64,000 nucleotides of DNA from Phycicoccus flavus (GTDB taxonomy: Bacteria > Actinomycetota > Actinomycetes > Actinomycetales > Dermatophilaceae), in the NCBI RefSeq assembly GCF_004025965.2, contig NZ_SAYU02000001.1, positions 175,548 to 239,547 on the forward strand. Reading direction: 5' to 3'. The position numbers were made by a program, and so were the translations under genes. Below the pieces are notes generated by a model, which did not search any database, was not told the DNA's origin, and saw only the letters and a list, made by a program, of their open reading frames with translations. The first letter of the stretch is position 1, and the number at the start of each line of letters is the position of its first letter. Below, in pieces: positions 35,040 to 44,714 of the stretch.

Positions 35040-35082
35040 GTGGGTGACGCGGTGGCCCGTCGCGGGTGAACGCGGCGTGAAC
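35040..35082 (-). promoter_or_regulatory. PHO/RegX3-type box upstream of pstS
   Basis: On the minus strand GTTCAC occurs at 35082-35077 and 35071-35066, exactly 11 bp apart. A related GTCACC lies about 22 bp further on in the same phase (near 35048), before a CTAGCGT -10. Direct 11-bp repeats of GTTCACC type are the known operator of actinobacterial PhoP/RegX3, and regX3 is in this window. Confidence 0.7.
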
Positions 35083-35235
35083 GGCACCCGAGCATTCCCC
35101 GACGGGACGGTCAGGCCCCGGGGACGCGGGGGACGGGTGGGGCCGGACGGGCCGCCGGGGCGTCGAGGAAGGGACCCGGCGCAGCAACCGAGCCGGCGGG
35201 GGACGACGCCCGCGGGGTCGGCGCCTCCGCCGGGC

Positions 35236-36180
35236 TCAGGGACGGTGACGCTCGACGGCGACGACCCGGGCGCGCGCCCCGGTGCCGGAGACGTGGCACA
35301 CCAGCGCCTCGCCCTTGTCGAGCTTGTCGGCGCCGGCCCGCTCCAGCAGGGCGCGGTCGTCGGCGGCGGCGTCCGCCGCGTGCTGGCGCAGCACGTCGAC
35401 GAGGGTCGGCATGAGCGGCCCGTGCGAGCACACCGCGACGGGGCGTCCCTTGGCCAGCGCCCGCTCCAGGTGGGCGACCGCGCGGGTGGGGTCGGCCTCG
35501 AAGCCCTCCTCGGACAGCCCGCGCTTGGTGCGCAGCCGGGCGTCGGAGGTGCGGACGTACGGCGCCACCGTCTGCACGCACCGGTCCGAGAGCGAGGAGA
35601 CGACCCGGCGGACGCCGTAGGCGGCGAGCACGGGGGCGAGGGCCTTGGCGCGGAGCTGTCCGCCCTTGTCCAGCGGCCGGCAGGTGTCGTCGTCGCCGTC
35701 CCAGTCGCTGCGCGAGACCGCGTGGGCGTGCCGGACGAGCACGAGCGGCCACGTGTCGAGCGTCCCGGCCTGGTGCCGACGGACGAGGGCGAGCAGCTGG
35801 TCGCGGTCGCGGGCGTAGTCGAGGCGCTCGTGGGCGGCCCGGGGCTCGAGCCACACGACGTCGTCGATCTCGTTGACGAGCCGCCCGTCGCCGCCGACGA
35901 CCGTGGCGGCCCAGTACCGCACGACCTTGACGTCGGGCCGCCCGTCCTTGCCGAGCAGCGTGTACCGGGACCCCGGCAGCGGCACCCCGAGGCGCACCCG
36001 CAGCCCGGTCTCCTCGTGGGTCTCGCGGCCGGCGGCGACGGCGAACTCCTCGCCGGGGTCGAGCTTGCCCTTGGCCCAGGACCAGTCGTCGTAGCGGGGG
36101 CGGTGGACGAGGGCGACCTGCAGCCCCGCGGCTCCCACGCGCCAGGGGAGCGTCCCCGCCGCGGGGATCGTCGTCGTCAT
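35236..36180 (-). CDS. mutT1: MutT1-like Nudix hydrolase fused to a histidine phosphatase domain
   Basis: 314 residues, two domains. N-terminal Nudix (1-140) with the box GKLDPGEEFAVAAGRETHEE followed by TGL. C-terminal histidine phosphatase (about 145-310) with LVRHAHAV (catalytic His in RHA) and a second His in VAVCSHGPLM. This is the MutT1 architecture of mycobacteria, which hydrolyses 8-oxo-dGTP and diadenosine polyphosphates. It starts 16 bp after ppk, the same partner as in mycobacteria, so it forms an operon for phosphoanhydride metabolism. Confidence 0.93.
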   Translation of the reverse strand: MTTTIPAAGTLPWRVGAAGLQVALVHRPRYDDWSWAKGKLDPGEEFAVAAGRETHEETGLRVRLGVPLPGSRYTLLGKDGRPDVKVVRYWAATVVGGDGRLVNEIDDVVWLEPRAAHERLDYARDRDQLLALVRRHQAGTLDTWPLVLVRHAHAVSRSDWDGDDDTCRPLDKGGQLRAKALAPVLAAYGVRRVVSSLSDRCVQTVAPYVRTSDARLRTKRGLSEEGFEADPTRAVAHLERALAKGRPVAVCSHGPLMPTLVDVLRQHAADAAADDRALLERAGADKLDKGEALVCHVSGTGARARVVAVERHRP

Positions 36181-36196
36181 CGGGGCCGGCCGGGGC

Positions 36197-38512
36197 TCAG
36201 CGCCGCCGGGCCTTGCGGCGCCGCTTGGCGTGCATCTCGATGAGCGCCGTCTGCAGGTCCGGCAGGGGCTGGCCGTCGGCGCCCACGTGGTGCCGGGTCC
36301 AGCGACCGTCGCCGGCGAGGGCCCAGTGCGAGTACTCGTCCCCGGCGCCGCGCTCCATGAGCGAGCGCAGGTCGGATACGTGCCTGTCGTCGGTGAGCCG
36401 CACCAGGGCCTCGACGCGACGGTCGAGGTTGCGGTGCATCATGTCGGCGCTGCCGATGTAGACGACCGGCTCGCCGCCGCCGCCGAAGAAGAAGACCCGG
36501 GAGTGCTCGAGGAAGCGGCCGAGCACCGAGCGGACCTCGACCGTCTCCGACAGCCCCTCGACGCCGGGCCGGATGGCGCAGATGCCGCGGACCCAGAGGA
36601 CCACCCGCACCCCGGCGCGCGAGGCGCGGTACAGGGCGTCGATGACCTGCTCGTCGACGATGGAGTTGACCTTCCACATGATGAGCCCCGAGCCGGGCTC
36701 CTCGCGCTCGCGGTCGATCTCCTGGTCGATGTGGGCGACGAGGCCCGAGCGCACCGAGCGGGGCGCGACGAGCAGCCGCTTGAACTTGCTGCGCGGCGCG
36801 ATGCCGGACAGCTGGTTGAACAGCCGCCCGAGGTCCTCGCCCACCTGCTGGTCGTCGGTGAGCAGGCCGAGGTCCTCGTAGAGGCGCGCCGTCTTCGGGT
36901 TGTAGTTGCCGGTGCCGACGTGGCAGTACCGGCGCATCCCCTCGGACTCCTGGCGGATGACGAGGCAGAGCTTGGCGTGCGTCTTCAGCCCGACGATGCC
37001 GTAGACGACGTGGACGCCCGCGTGCTCGAGCTTGCGGGCCCAGGAGATGTTGTTCTCCTCGTCGAAGCGGGCCTTGATCTCGACGACGGCGAGCACCTGC
37101 TTGCCGGCGGTCGCGGCGTCGATGAGGGCGTCGATGATCGGGCTGTCGCCGCTCGTGCGGTACAGGGTCTGCTTGATGGCGAGGACCTGCGGGTCGGCGG
37201 CCGCCTGCTCGAGGAAGGCCTGGACCGACGTCGAGAACGAGTCGTACGGGTGCTGCAGCAGGACGTCCTGCTTGCGGATGCTCGCGAAGATGTCCCGCGC
37301 CTTGGCCGACTCCGTGGGCGCGAGGTCGGGGTTGGTCCGGGCGACGAACGGCTCGTAGTGCAGCTCGGAGCGCTCGAGGTCGGCGATGACGTTGAGCGCG
37401 CGCAGGTCCAGCGGCGCCGGCAGCCGGTAGACCTCGGAGCCGGCCACCCCGAGCTCGCGGACGATGAGGTCCAGGACGTGGTCGTCCATGGCCTCCTCGA
37501 CCTCGAGGCGCACCGGCGGGCCGAAGCGGCGCCGGGTCAGCTCGCGCTCCAGCGCGGTGAGGAGGTTCTCGTTGTCGTCCTCCTCCACCTCGAGGTCCTC
37601 GTTGCGGGTGACCCGGAAGGTGAAGTGCTCGCGCACGTCCATGCCCGGGAACAGCTGGTCGAGGTGGGCGGCGATGACGTCCTCGAGCGGGACGAACCGG
37701 GTGTCGTACATGTCGGCCAGCGGGGACTCGGCGGCTCCGGTCTCGACCCGCAGCAGCCGCGGCAGCATGGGCGGCACCTTGACGCGGGCGAAGTGCTCCT
37801 TGCCGGTCTTGGGGTTGACGAGGATGACGGCGAGGTTGAGCGACAGCCCGCTGATGTAGGGGAACGGGTGCGCCGGGTCGACGGCCAGCGGGGTGAGGAC
37901 GGGGAAGAGGCGGTCGGCGAAGACGGTGCCCAGCCGCTCGTGCTCCTCCTCGGACAGCTCGTCCCAGCGGACGATGGTGATGCCCTCGTCCTCGAGCACC
38001 GGCCGGACGGTCTCGGCGTAGACCCGGGCGTGCATCGTCATCAGCTCGTGGGCGACGCCGGAGATCTGCTCGAGGACCTCGCGCGGCTCCAGGCCGGAGG
38101 CGGAGCGGACGGCGATGCCGGTGGCGATGCGGCGCTTGAGCCCGGCGACCCGGACCATGAAGAACTCGTCGAGGTTCTGCGCGAAGATCGCGAGGAAGCG
38201 GGCCCGCTCCAGCAGCGGGACGTCGGCGTCGGCGGCCAGCTGGAGCACGCGCTCGTTGAACTGCAGCCACGAGATCTCGCGGTCGAGGAACCGGTCGGCG
38301 GGCAGGCCGTCGTCGGCCTCCTCGGCGGGCTCCGGGGTCCGCATGAAGCGGCCGTTGGTGCCGCGCGGCTGCTGGTGGCGGGTCTCGCTGGCGGAGGCGC
38401 TGGCGATGGAGACCTCGCTGACGATGGCCGCCTCCGCGGACGCCTCGGCCGCGGCGTCCCGCGCGCTCGTGTCGTCCCGCTCCTCGACGTCCACCCCGGG
38501 TTCTGCCGTCAT
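36197..38512 (-). CDS. ppk: Polyphosphate kinase PPK1
   Basis: 771 residues from the ATG at 38512. An ATG at 38521 and a GTG at 38548 are also in frame; the AGG nine bases before 38512 favours it modestly. Four-domain PPK1: N-terminal helical part ([20 protein letters not shown]), head ([20 protein letters not shown]), C1 and C2. Both catalytic histidines are present: [11 protein letters not shown] and [20 protein letters not shown]. The first ~60 residues are Ala/Ser-rich and variable. It makes polyphosphate from ATP. It lies upstream of mutT1. Confidence 0.96.
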   Translation of the reverse strand: MTAEPGVDVEERDDTSARDAAAEASAEAAIVSEVSIASASASETRHQQPRGTNGRFMRTPEPAEEADDGLPADRFLDREISWLQFNERVLQLAADADVPLLERARFLAIFAQNLDEFFMVRVAGLKRRIATGIAVRSASGLEPREVLEQISGVAHELMTMHARVYAETVRPVLEDEGITIVRWDELSEEEHERLGTVFADRLFPVLTPLAVDPAHPFPYISGLSLNLAVILVNPKTGKEHFARVKVPPMLPRLLRVETGAAESPLADMYDTRFVPLEDVIAAHLDQLFPGMDVREHFTFRVTRNEDLEVEEDDNENLLTALERELTRRRFGPPVRLEVEEAMDDHVLDLIVRELGVAGSEVYRLPAPLDLRALNVIADLERSELHYEPFVARTNPDLAPTESAKARDIFASIRKQDVLLQHPYDSFSTSVQAFLEQAAADPQVLAIKQTLYRTSGDSPIIDALIDAATAGKQVLAVVEIKARFDEENNISWARKLEHAGVHVVYGIVGLKTHAKLCLVIRQESEGMRRYCHVGTGNYNPKTARLYEDLGLLTDDQQVGEDLGRLFNQLSGIAPRSKFKRLLVAPRSVRSGLVAHIDQEIDREREEPGSGLIMWKVNSIVDEQVIDALYRASRAGVRVVLWVRGICAIRPGVEGLSETVEVRSVLGRFLEHSRVFFFGGGGEPVVYIGSADMMHRNLDRRVEALVRLTDDRHVSDLRSLMERGAGDEYSHWALAGDGRWTRHHVGADGQPLPDLQTALIEMHAKRRRKARRR

Positions 38513-38625
38513 GCCACCCATCCTGTCAGGTCGCGGCGCGCGGTCCACCCGTGCCGATCACCGGAGTCGGGGGCCCGGGTGGCTGCCCCGGCGACCACCT
38601 CCGCACCAGACCCGGGAGGGGGCGG

Positions 38626-39720
38626 TCAGCGGACCGCCGCGCGGGCCACGCGCCCGCCCGAGCCCGCCGCCCAGCAGGACCCGTCGCGGGTGCAGTCGAG
38701 GGTGTGGAAGCCGGTGCTGCTCGCCCTGATCCAGGTGGCGCCGCCGTCGCCGCTCACGCTGACCCCGCCGACGGCACCGGACTCGCCGACGACGACCACG
38801 CCGGCCCGGGTGCCCGGCACCCAGGCGACGTCCTCCCCGAGGTGGGTGAGGTCACCGGCGTCGGTCCAGGTGCGGCCGCCGTCGCGGGTCGTCGCGACGA
38901 CGTCGGTGCCGTCCGCCGGGGCGGCGAAGTCCCCGCCGACGACGATGCCGTGCCGCGGGGTGCGGAAGGCGATCCCGTCGACGCCCGCGGCCTCCCCGGC
39001 CGGCAGGCCGGTGTCGGCGGCCGTCCACGTGCGGCCGCGGTCGGTCGAGCGGAACACCCGGGCGTCGGCGCCGCCGGAGCCGAACCAGGCGACGTTCCCC
39101 CGCACGGTGAGGCACTCGCCGCTGGCCGAGAAGTTGTACTCGCCGGTGCTGTCGGGCATGCCGTCGGCCGGGAGCACCCGCCACGACGCGCCGCCGTCGT
39201 CGGTGGCCGCGATGCGGAAGCGCCCGTCGACGGGGTCGCTGACGGCCAGGCCGTGCCGGCCGCCGGGGAAGAAGGCCATGCAGTTGTAGAACGCCGACGG
39301 CTCGGTGCTGCGGAAGGTCTCGGTCCACGACGCGCCGCCGTCGGTGGTCCGGTAGACGCGCGACGCCTCGCCCTCGCCGATGGACAGCACCGACGCCGTG
39401 GTGGCACTCGTCGCCTCGACGTCGCGGAAGTTGAGGTCGGCGTTCGGCGGGGCGACGTCCTGCCAGGTCGCGCCGCCGTCGGTGGTCCGGAACACCCCGC
39501 CCGCGCCACCGGAGACGCTGCCGCCGGCCACCCACGCGGTGACGCGGTCGACGGCGTCCAGCCCGCGCAGGCTCTGGTCGGGGTCGGTGACCGTCGTGGT
39601 CCACACGAGGTCGGGGGCCCGCTGCCCCGGCGGGGCGGCGACGGCGACGGACGCGGCGAACGGCGCGGTGAGGGCCAGTGCGGCGAGGACGGTGAGCGGG
39701 CGGCGGAGGGAGCGGCGCAT
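38626..39720 (-). CDS. Secreted YCF48/sialidase-like repeat protein
   Basis: 364 residues from the ATG at 39720; the open frame further upstream is antisense to mshD and glnR. A signal peptide occupies residues 1-28. The body is a seven-bladed propeller with BNR/Asp-box repeats: VFRTTDGGATWQD, VYRTTDGGASWTE, IAATDDGGASWRV, VFRSTDRGRTWTA, VATTRDGGRTWTD, VSGDGGATWIRA. Similar proteins (YCF48/oxidoreductase-like) are structural or glycan-binding. No catalytic sialidase residues assigned. Confidence 0.88.
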   Translation of the reverse strand: MRRSLRRPLTVLAALALTAPFAASVAVAAPPGQRAPDLVWTTTVTDPDQSLRGLDAVDRVTAWVAGGSVSGGAGGVFRTTDGGATWQDVAPPNADLNFRDVEATSATTASVLSIGEGEASRVYRTTDGGASWTETFRSTEPSAFYNCMAFFPGGRHGLAVSDPVDGRFRIAATDDGGASWRVLPADGMPDSTGEYNFSASGECLTVRGNVAWFGSGGADARVFRSTDRGRTWTAADTGLPAGEAAGVDGIAFRTPRHGIVVGGDFAAPADGTDVVATTRDGGRTWTDAGDLTHLGEDVAWVPGTRAGVVVVGESGAVGGVSVSGDGGATWIRASSTGFHTLDCTRDGSCWAAGSGGRVARAAVR

Positions 39721-39770
39721 CCCGGCAGCCTGCTCCCGCCCCGCGCTCCTGTCCACCCGACCGGGGAGGG

Positions 39771-40694
39771 TCAGCGGGAGAGCGAGTACTGGACGTCGAC
39801 GGCGGCGTCGGTGAAGCCGAACCGCTCGTAGGTCCGTTGGGCCCGCACGTTGTCGCCGTCGACGTAGAGCTCGACCTCGGCGAGCCCCCGCCGGGCCAGG
39901 TGGGCGACCCCGAGGGCGGTGAGGGGTCCGCCGAGGCCGTGCCCCTGCGCGGCCGGGTCGACGCCGACGGCGTAGACCTCGCCGCTGCCGTGCCGCGCGC
40001 CGGTCATCCCGGGCGCGTGGCTGGCGACGGCCTCGGGCTCGACCTTGGTCCAGTGGAAGGCGACGACGCGACCGCCACGCTCGAGCAGGAGGAGCCCGTC
40101 GGGGTCGAACCAGTCCTGGGCCATCCGCTCGCGCAGGTCGGCGAGGGTCAGCCGGCCCTGCTCGGGGTGGTCGGCGAAGGCGGCGGCGTTGAGCCGGACC
40201 CACGTCTCGTCGTCGGGGCCGGGCCGGAAGCCGCGGACCGTGTACCCGTCCGGCAGCGCGGGGTCCTGCGCGTCGGCGTCGGTGAGCGGGCGGGTCATCC
40301 GGTGCAGGCTCCGGGTGCGGGTGAGACCGCCGGCGGCGGCCAGGGCCTGCGCGGCGTCGAGGTCGCCGTGGGCCCAGACGCTGCGGGTGCCGTGGGCCAG
40401 GGCGGCGTCGAGCAGGGCGCGGCCGTGTCCGGCCCGGCGGGCGGGCGGGTCGACGACGAGCTCGGCGACGGCGTCGGCGGTGCCGGCCGAGGAGACCTGG
40501 CCGTACCCGACGAGCGTCCCGTCGCCGGAGCGGCGCAGGAGGTGGACGACGCCCTCCCGGGCCGGCCCGAGGGCCAGGGCGAAGGCCTCGGAGACCGCCG
40601 CCACCCCGTCCTCGTCGTGGGCCCGGCCCCAGAGGGCGCGGACGTCGGCCGCGAGGTCGTCGCCGACGGCGGTGAGCCGCTCGGTGGGCGCCAT
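39771..40694 (-). CDS. mshD: Mycothiol synthase MshD
   Basis: 307 residues with two tandem GNAT domains: the first with LVVDPPARRAGHGRALLDAA near residue 85, the second with YAVGVDPAAQGHGLGGPLTA near residue 245 and ELYVDGDNVRAQRTYERFGF at the end. MshD acetylates Cys-GlcN-Ins with acetyl-CoA to finish mycothiol. It starts 2 bp after the glnR stop. MshA, the first enzyme of the pathway, is at 52.3 kb, which is strong evidence for an actinobacterial host. Confidence 0.96.
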   Translation of the reverse strand: MAPTERLTAVGDDLAADVRALWGRAHDEDGVAAVSEAFALALGPAREGVVHLLRRSGDGTLVGYGQVSSAGTADAVAELVVDPPARRAGHGRALLDAALAHGTRSVWAHGDLDAAQALAAAGGLTRTRSLHRMTRPLTDADAQDPALPDGYTVRGFRPGPDDETWVRLNAAAFADHPEQGRLTLADLRERMAQDWFDPDGLLLLERGGRVVAFHWTKVEPEAVASHAPGMTGARHGSGEVYAVGVDPAAQGHGLGGPLTALGVAHLARRGLAEVELYVDGDNVRAQRTYERFGFTDAAVDVQYSLSR

Positions 40695-40696
40695 GG

Positions 40697-41395
40697 TCAG
40701 CCCTCGACCTCCTCGAGCTCCTCGGCGATCTCCGGGACGAAGCGGTAGCCGACGTTGCGGACGGTGCCGATGAGCAGCTCGTGCTCGACCCCGAGCTTCG
40801 CCCGCAGCCGGCGCACGTGGACGTCGACGGTGCGGGTGCCGCCGAAGTAGTCGTAGCCCCAGACCTCCTGGAGCAGCTGCGAGCGGGTGAAGACCCGGCC
40901 CGGGTGCTGCGCGAGGTACTTGAGCAGCTCGAACTCCTTGTACGTGAGGTCGAGGACCCGGCCCCGCAGCCGGACGGAGTACGTCGCCTCGTCGATGACG
41001 AGCGCGCCCGCGGTGATCGGCCCCTCCTCGGCCGGGCTCGCGTCGGTGCGTCGCCCGACGGCCAGCCGCAGCCGGGCCTCGACCTCGGCCGGGCCGGCGG
41101 TGTCGAGGAGGACGTCGTCGACGCCCCACTCGCTCGTGAGCCCCGCGAGGCCGCCCTCGGTGACGACGACGAGCAGCGGCGCGGACACCCCGGTGGTCGT
41201 GAGGACGCGGCACAGCGACTTGGCCATGGCGAGCTCGCGGCGCGCGTCGACGACCACGGCGTCGGCGTCCGGGGCGTCCACCAGCGCGGACGCCTCCGCG
41301 GGCAGGATGCGAACATGGTGGCTGAGGAGCCCGAGCGCCGGAAGGACCTCGGCGCTGGGCGCCAAGGTGTTCGTCAGCAGCAACAGGTGGGCCAT
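40697..41395 (-). CDS. glnR: GlnR-type orphan OmpR-family regulator
   Basis: 232 residues from the ATG at 41395; an in-frame start further upstream would overlap the divergent moaD start. The receiver-like domain begins [20 protein letters not shown] and keeps Asp50 (VVVDARREL), then [20 protein letters not shown]. The winged helix has [40 protein letters not shown] and [10 protein letters not shown]. It matches GlnR, the actinobacterial nitrogen regulator, which works without a partner kinase. Transcribed with mshD; a TATCCT box lies 9 bp before the start. Confidence 0.93.
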   Translation of the reverse strand: MAHLLLLTNTLAPSAEVLPALGLLSHHVRILPAEASALVDAPDADAVVVDARRELAMAKSLCRVLTTTGVSAPLLVVVTEGGLAGLTSEWGVDDVLLDTAGPAEVEARLRLAVGRRTDASPAEEGPITAGALVIDEATYSVRLRGRVLDLTYKEFELLKYLAQHPGRVFTRSQLLQEVWGYDYFGGTRTVDVHVRRLRAKLGVEHELLIGTVRNVGYRFVPEIAEELEEVEG

Positions 41396-41417
41396 AGGGG
41401 TCACAGGATAGGCGGTC

Positions 41418-41714
41418 ATGGACACGCAGCAGGAAGCCGCGGGCGCCCGTGGGACCCAGGACGTCCCGGCGGCCACCGGCATCACCGTGCGCTACTGGGC
41501 GGGGGCCCGCGCCGCCGCGGGGGTCGACACCGAGCCGCACACGGGGCCGGTCACCGTCGACGCGCTGCGTGCGGCGATGACCTCGGCGCACCCGGAGCTG
41601 GCCACCGTGCTGCCGGTCTGCTCGGTGCTCGTCGACGGCCTCGCCGCCGACGGCGCGGACCCCGTGCCCGACGGTGCCGTCGTCGAGGTCCTCCCGCCCT
41701 TCGCCGGGGGCTGA
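41418..41714 (+). CDS. MoaD/ThiS-family sulfur carrier protein
   Basis: 98 residues: ubiquitin-like fold with [34 protein letters not shown], and the required C-terminal Gly-Gly ([11 protein letters not shown]). It would carry thiocarboxylate sulfur for molybdopterin synthesis or another thiolation. It is divergent from glnR with only 22 bp between the start codons, so the two promoters must overlap. No other molybdenum-cofactor gene is near. Confidence 0.9.
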   Translation: MDTQQEAAGARGTQDVPAATGITVRYWAGARAAAGVDTEPHTGPVTVDALRAAMTSAHPELATVLPVCSVLVDGLAADGADPVPDGAVVEVLPPFAGG

Positions 41715-41721
41715 TGCGAGG

Positions 41722-42594
41722 ATGCCGGACGTGGACGAGCAGGCGGCCCGCCCGGGGGGCTCCACCGGCGGCGCGGCGGAGACCCGGGCCGCGCGCCGCG
41801 CCCGGCGTGAGGCGAGGCTGCGCACGCCGCTCCTGCCGGAGATGGCCACCGTGCCGCGTCCGGTCGTCGTCGTCGCCACCGTCGTCCTCAGCCTGGCCGT
41901 CGTCCCCGCCGTCCGCACCGACCCCGTCGTCGTCGCCGGGGCCCTGGCCTGGGCCGGGCTCGTCCTCGCCTACGGCTGGCCGCGTCTGCTCGGCAGCTCG
42001 AGCCGGTTCGGGTCCTCGCTGGCCATCGGCGTCGCCGGGGTGCTGGCGCCGGTCGCCGCGGTGCTGCCCGACGGCCGTCCCGACCTCTCGCTCGTCCCCG
42101 TGGCGCTCGCCGTCGGCCTCCTGCTGATGTTCGGCCACCAGATCGTCCGCCGCGACGGCCGGCCCCGGCTCACCGAGTCCATCGGCATCACCGCCTTCGG
42201 CCTCGCCCTGGTCAGCGTGGGCACCACGTGGCTGCCGCTGACCCTCGACCAGCCCACCGCCGACCTCGCCGTCGCCGGGCTCGTGGCCCTGGCCGTCTCC
42301 TCGCTCACCGACCTCGCCGTCGGGATGCGGCGGCTGCGGGCCTGGCTGCTGCCGGTCGCGATGGTGCTCGGCGCGGCCTCGGCCATCGTCGCGGCGAGCG
42401 TGCTCGGGGCCCCGCGACCGGCCGCCGCCGCGCTCACCGGCCTGCTCGTCGCGGCCGTCTCCTTCGCGCTGCGGCGGGTGCTGTCGGTGCTGCCGCCCAT
42501 CACCCGGGTGCCCGGCCAGCTCGCCTCGGCGGCGGCCGGGGTGCTCGTCCCGGGCGTCGTCGCCTACGGCGTCGCCCTCGCCTTCGTCGGCTGA
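41722..42594 (+). CDS. Actinobacterial multi-pass membrane protein, unknown function
   Basis: 290 residues from the ATG at 41722, 7 bp after moaD; an upstream in-frame ATG lies inside moaD and is less likely. A basic ~45-residue N-tail (TRAARRARREARLRTPLL) is followed by about eight helices, e.g. PVVVVATVVLSLAVVPAV, IGITAFGLALVSVGTTWL, AAAALTGLLVAAVSFAL. No transport motif recognised. Confidence 0.8.
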   Translation: MPDVDEQAARPGGSTGGAAETRAARRARREARLRTPLLPEMATVPRPVVVVATVVLSLAVVPAVRTDPVVVAGALAWAGLVLAYGWPRLLGSSSRFGSSLAIGVAGVLAPVAAVLPDGRPDLSLVPVALAVGLLLMFGHQIVRRDGRPRLTESIGITAFGLALVSVGTTWLPLTLDQPTADLAVAGLVALAVSSLTDLAVGMRRLRAWLLPVAMVLGAASAIVAASVLGAPRPAAAALTGLLVAAVSFALRRVLSVLPPITRVPGQLASAAAGVLVPGVVAYGVALAFVG

Positions 42595-42629
42595 CGCCCC
42601 CGCCCGGTCGCGTCCCTAGACTGCGGGGC

Positions 42630-43139
42630 ATGGTCTTCCAGCTCGACGCCACCCTGCACGAGGATCTCGCCCCGCTCGCCTGGCTCGTCGGCACCTGGGC
42701 CGGTGCCGGCGTCGTCGGCTACCCGACGATCGAGTCCGCGCGCTTCGGGCAGGAGGTCACCTGCAGCCACGACGGACGGCGCTTCCTGCGCTGGGAGTCG
42801 CGGACCTGGCTGCTGGACGAGGAGGGCACCCAGGTGCGCCCCCTGGCCACCGAGCTGGGGTTCTGGCGCCCGGTGACCCCCGCCGAGGACGGCACGAACG
42901 TCGAGCTGCTGCTCGCCCACCCCACCGGGTTCGTCGAGATGTACGCCGGCAAGGCCGAGTCGGCCAAGGTCGAGCTGCGCACCGACGGCGTCATGCGCAG
43001 CCCCGAGGCCAAGGAGTACACCGCGGCCCACCGCCTCTACGGCTACGTCGGGAGCAACCTCATGTGGGTCATGGACATGGCCGCCGTCGGGCAGTCGCTG
43101 CAGTCGCACCTGTCCGCGGAGCTCAAGCGGGTGGCCTGA
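42630..43139 (+). CDS. Nitrobindin-like heme-binding protein (FABP/THAP4 family)
   Basis: 169 residues. Beta-barrel signature at the start: LAPLAWLVGTWAGAGVVGYP (the GTW/G motif), GQEVTCSHDGRRFLRWESRT, and at the end MWVMDMAAVGQSLQSHLSAE with the region that carries the heme-ligating His in relatives. Nitrobindins bind ferric heme and isomerise peroxynitrite. TAGACT (42617-42622) ends 7 bp before the ATG, so it is probably leaderless. Confidence 0.88.
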   Translation: MVFQLDATLHEDLAPLAWLVGTWAGAGVVGYPTIESARFGQEVTCSHDGRRFLRWESRTWLLDEEGTQVRPLATELGFWRPVTPAEDGTNVELLLAHPTGFVEMYAGKAESAKVELRTDGVMRSPEAKEYTAAHRLYGYVGSNLMWVMDMAAVGQSLQSHLSAELKRVA

Positions 43140-43169
43140 CCCTCGGCTGCGGTCCCACCGGCCGGGGCG

Positions 43170-44237
43170 TCAGGGCGTCTGGAAGACGTCGAGGTAGTCG
43201 TCCATCCGGTCCTTGCGCAGCGCCTCGCCGAGCAGGGCCATGCCCTTCTCGTCGACGACGTCGATGCTGCCGGCAACCGGGTCCATCGCGAAGCCGCTGA
43301 ACGGCGCGGTGGCGAAGACGACGTCGTTGCCGCGGATGCCCTTGAGCTCGAGGGCGTAGTCCTTCATCTCGCCGATCGTCAGGTCCTGGTCGACGACGAG
43401 GTTCTTGGTCGCGGCGTTCGTGAACTTCGCGACCTTGATCGGGTTGGTCACCGTCTCCGAGCTCGTGGCCTTGAGCAGCAGCGCCTTGATGAACGCCAGC
43501 TGCCGGCGGCCGCGGGAGATGTCGCCCTCGCTCAGCTGGTAGCGCTCTCGGACGAAGCCCAGCGCCTGCGCGCCGTCCAGCTCGTTCCAGCCCTTCCGGA
43601 TCGCCACGCCGCCGTTGCCGGTGGCGTCGTTGCCCTCCTCGGCGTAGACGCGCACGCCGCCGACGGCGTCGGTCATCCCCTCGAAACCGGCGAAGTCGGT
43701 CCGTGCGACGTGGTCGATCCGGATGCCGAGCATGTCCTGCAGCGTGCGGACGAGCAGCGGCTCGCCGCCGTAGGCGTAGGCGGCGTTGATCTTGTTCTTC
43801 CCGTACCCGGGGATGGGGACGTAGAGGTCGCGCGGGAAGTGGATCATCTGGATCGTCGTCGGGTCCTTGGGGATGTGGACGATGATGATGACGTCGGAGC
43901 GGCCGCGGTCGGTGGGTGTGCGGCCGTCGGTGCCGATGACGAGGAAGTTCGTGCCCGTCCCGGACGTCGGGATCGTCGAGCCGTCGGGGGCGGTGACCGG
44001 GTCCTGCTCCGGCGGGGGCAGCAGGTTCGCGCGTTGGACGTTGCGGTCGACGGTGACGCCGAGGAAGCCCGCGAACCCGACGACCGAGCCGATGACGAGG
44101 ACGACGACGGCGAGCAGCACGACGAGGACCCGGCGGCGGCCCCGGCGGTCGCGGCGACCGCGGGAACGGTGGCGGGACTCGGGTCGGTCCTCGAGCCCGA
44201 GGGCGTCCAGTCCCCCGTCGGTGCGCTGGTCGGTCAC
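43170..44237 (-). CDS. LytR-CpsA-Psr (LCP) family cell-wall ligase
   Basis: 355 residues from a GTG at 44237 preceded at 6 bp by TACACT (leaderless). A basic cytoplasmic tail (RHRSRGRRDRRGRRR) is followed by one membrane helix (VLVVLLAVVVLVIGSVVGFA) and the LCP domain: FLVIGTDGRTPTDRGRSDVI, IHFPRDLYVPIPGYGKNKIN, VRTDFAGFEGMTDAVGGV-type segment, and FVRERYQLSEGDISRGRRQL. The conserved Asp and Arg residues of the pyrophosphate site are present. LCP enzymes attach lipid-linked glycopolymers to peptidoglycan. Confidence 0.95.
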   Translation of the reverse strand: MTDQRTDGGLDALGLEDRPESRHRSRGRRDRRGRRRVLVVLLAVVVLVIGSVVGFAGFLGVTVDRNVQRANLLPPPEQDPVTAPDGSTIPTSGTGTNFLVIGTDGRTPTDRGRSDVIIIVHIPKDPTTIQMIHFPRDLYVPIPGYGKNKINAAYAYGGEPLLVRTLQDMLGIRIDHVARTDFAGFEGMTDAVGGVRVYAEEGNDATGNGGVAIRKGWNELDGAQALGFVRERYQLSEGDISRGRRQLAFIKALLLKATSSETVTNPIKVAKFTNAATKNLVVDQDLTIGEMKDYALELKGIRGNDVVFATAPFSGFAMDPVAGSIDVVDEKGMALLGEALRKDRMDDYLDVFQTP

Positions 44238-44294
44238 CGTGCCAGTGTAGGAACCGGGGCAAGCCCCCGTGCCCGCCCGGCATACATTGGGTGG
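44238..44294. promoter_or_regulatory. Divergent leaderless promoters of the LCP and Fur genes
   Basis: The 57-bp gap holds two -10 boxes: TACACT on the minus strand (44249-44244), 6 bp from the LCP GTG, and TACATT on the plus strand (44283-44288), 6 bp from the Fur-family GTG. Both transcripts should begin at or next to the start codon. Confidence 0.65.
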
Positions 44295-44714
44295 GTGAGC
44301 GACCTCGGAGCCCGGCTGCGCGCCCGCGGCAAACGGCTCACGACGCAGCGCGAACGCGTGCTCGCGGCCGTGGGCCGGCTCGGTCACGCCACGCCGGAGC
44401 AGCTCGCCGAGTCCGTCGCCACCGACGGCGGGCCGGCCCTGCCGGTCTCCACCGTCTACCGCTCGCTCGAGGCGCTCCAGGAGCTCGGGCTCGTCGGGCA
44501 CACCCACGTCGACCACCGGGTGCCCAGCTACCACCTCGCCGAGCACGCCACCCACGTCCACCTGCTGTGCCGCGGCTGCGGGTGGGTGGGCGAGCTGCCG
44601 CTCGACGTCGCCGACGAGCTCGTCGCGCGGGTCGACGCCGAGGTCGGCTTCGCCGCGGACGTGAGCCACGCCGCGGTCCACGGACTGTGCCGCACCTGCC
44701 GGGAGGACCCATGA
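44295..44714 (+). CDS. Fur-family metalloregulator
   Basis: 139 residues. Winged helix with LTTQRERVLAAVGRLGHATP and LPVSTVYRSLEALQELGLVG. Dimer domain with HVHLLCRGCGWVGELP and a second CxxC at the end (LCRTCREDP): the structural zinc site. The usual HHH before the first CxxC is THVH here. Whether it senses Fe, Zn or peroxide cannot be fixed. It overlaps ygfZ by 4 bp, which links it to Fe-S protein repair and hints at iron. Confidence 0.92.
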   Translation: MSDLGARLRARGKRLTTQRERVLAAVGRLGHATPEQLAESVATDGGPALPVSTVYRSLEALQELGLVGHTHVDHRVPSYHLAEHATHVHLLCRGCGWVGELPLDVADELVARVDAEVGFAADVSHAAVHGLCRTCREDP

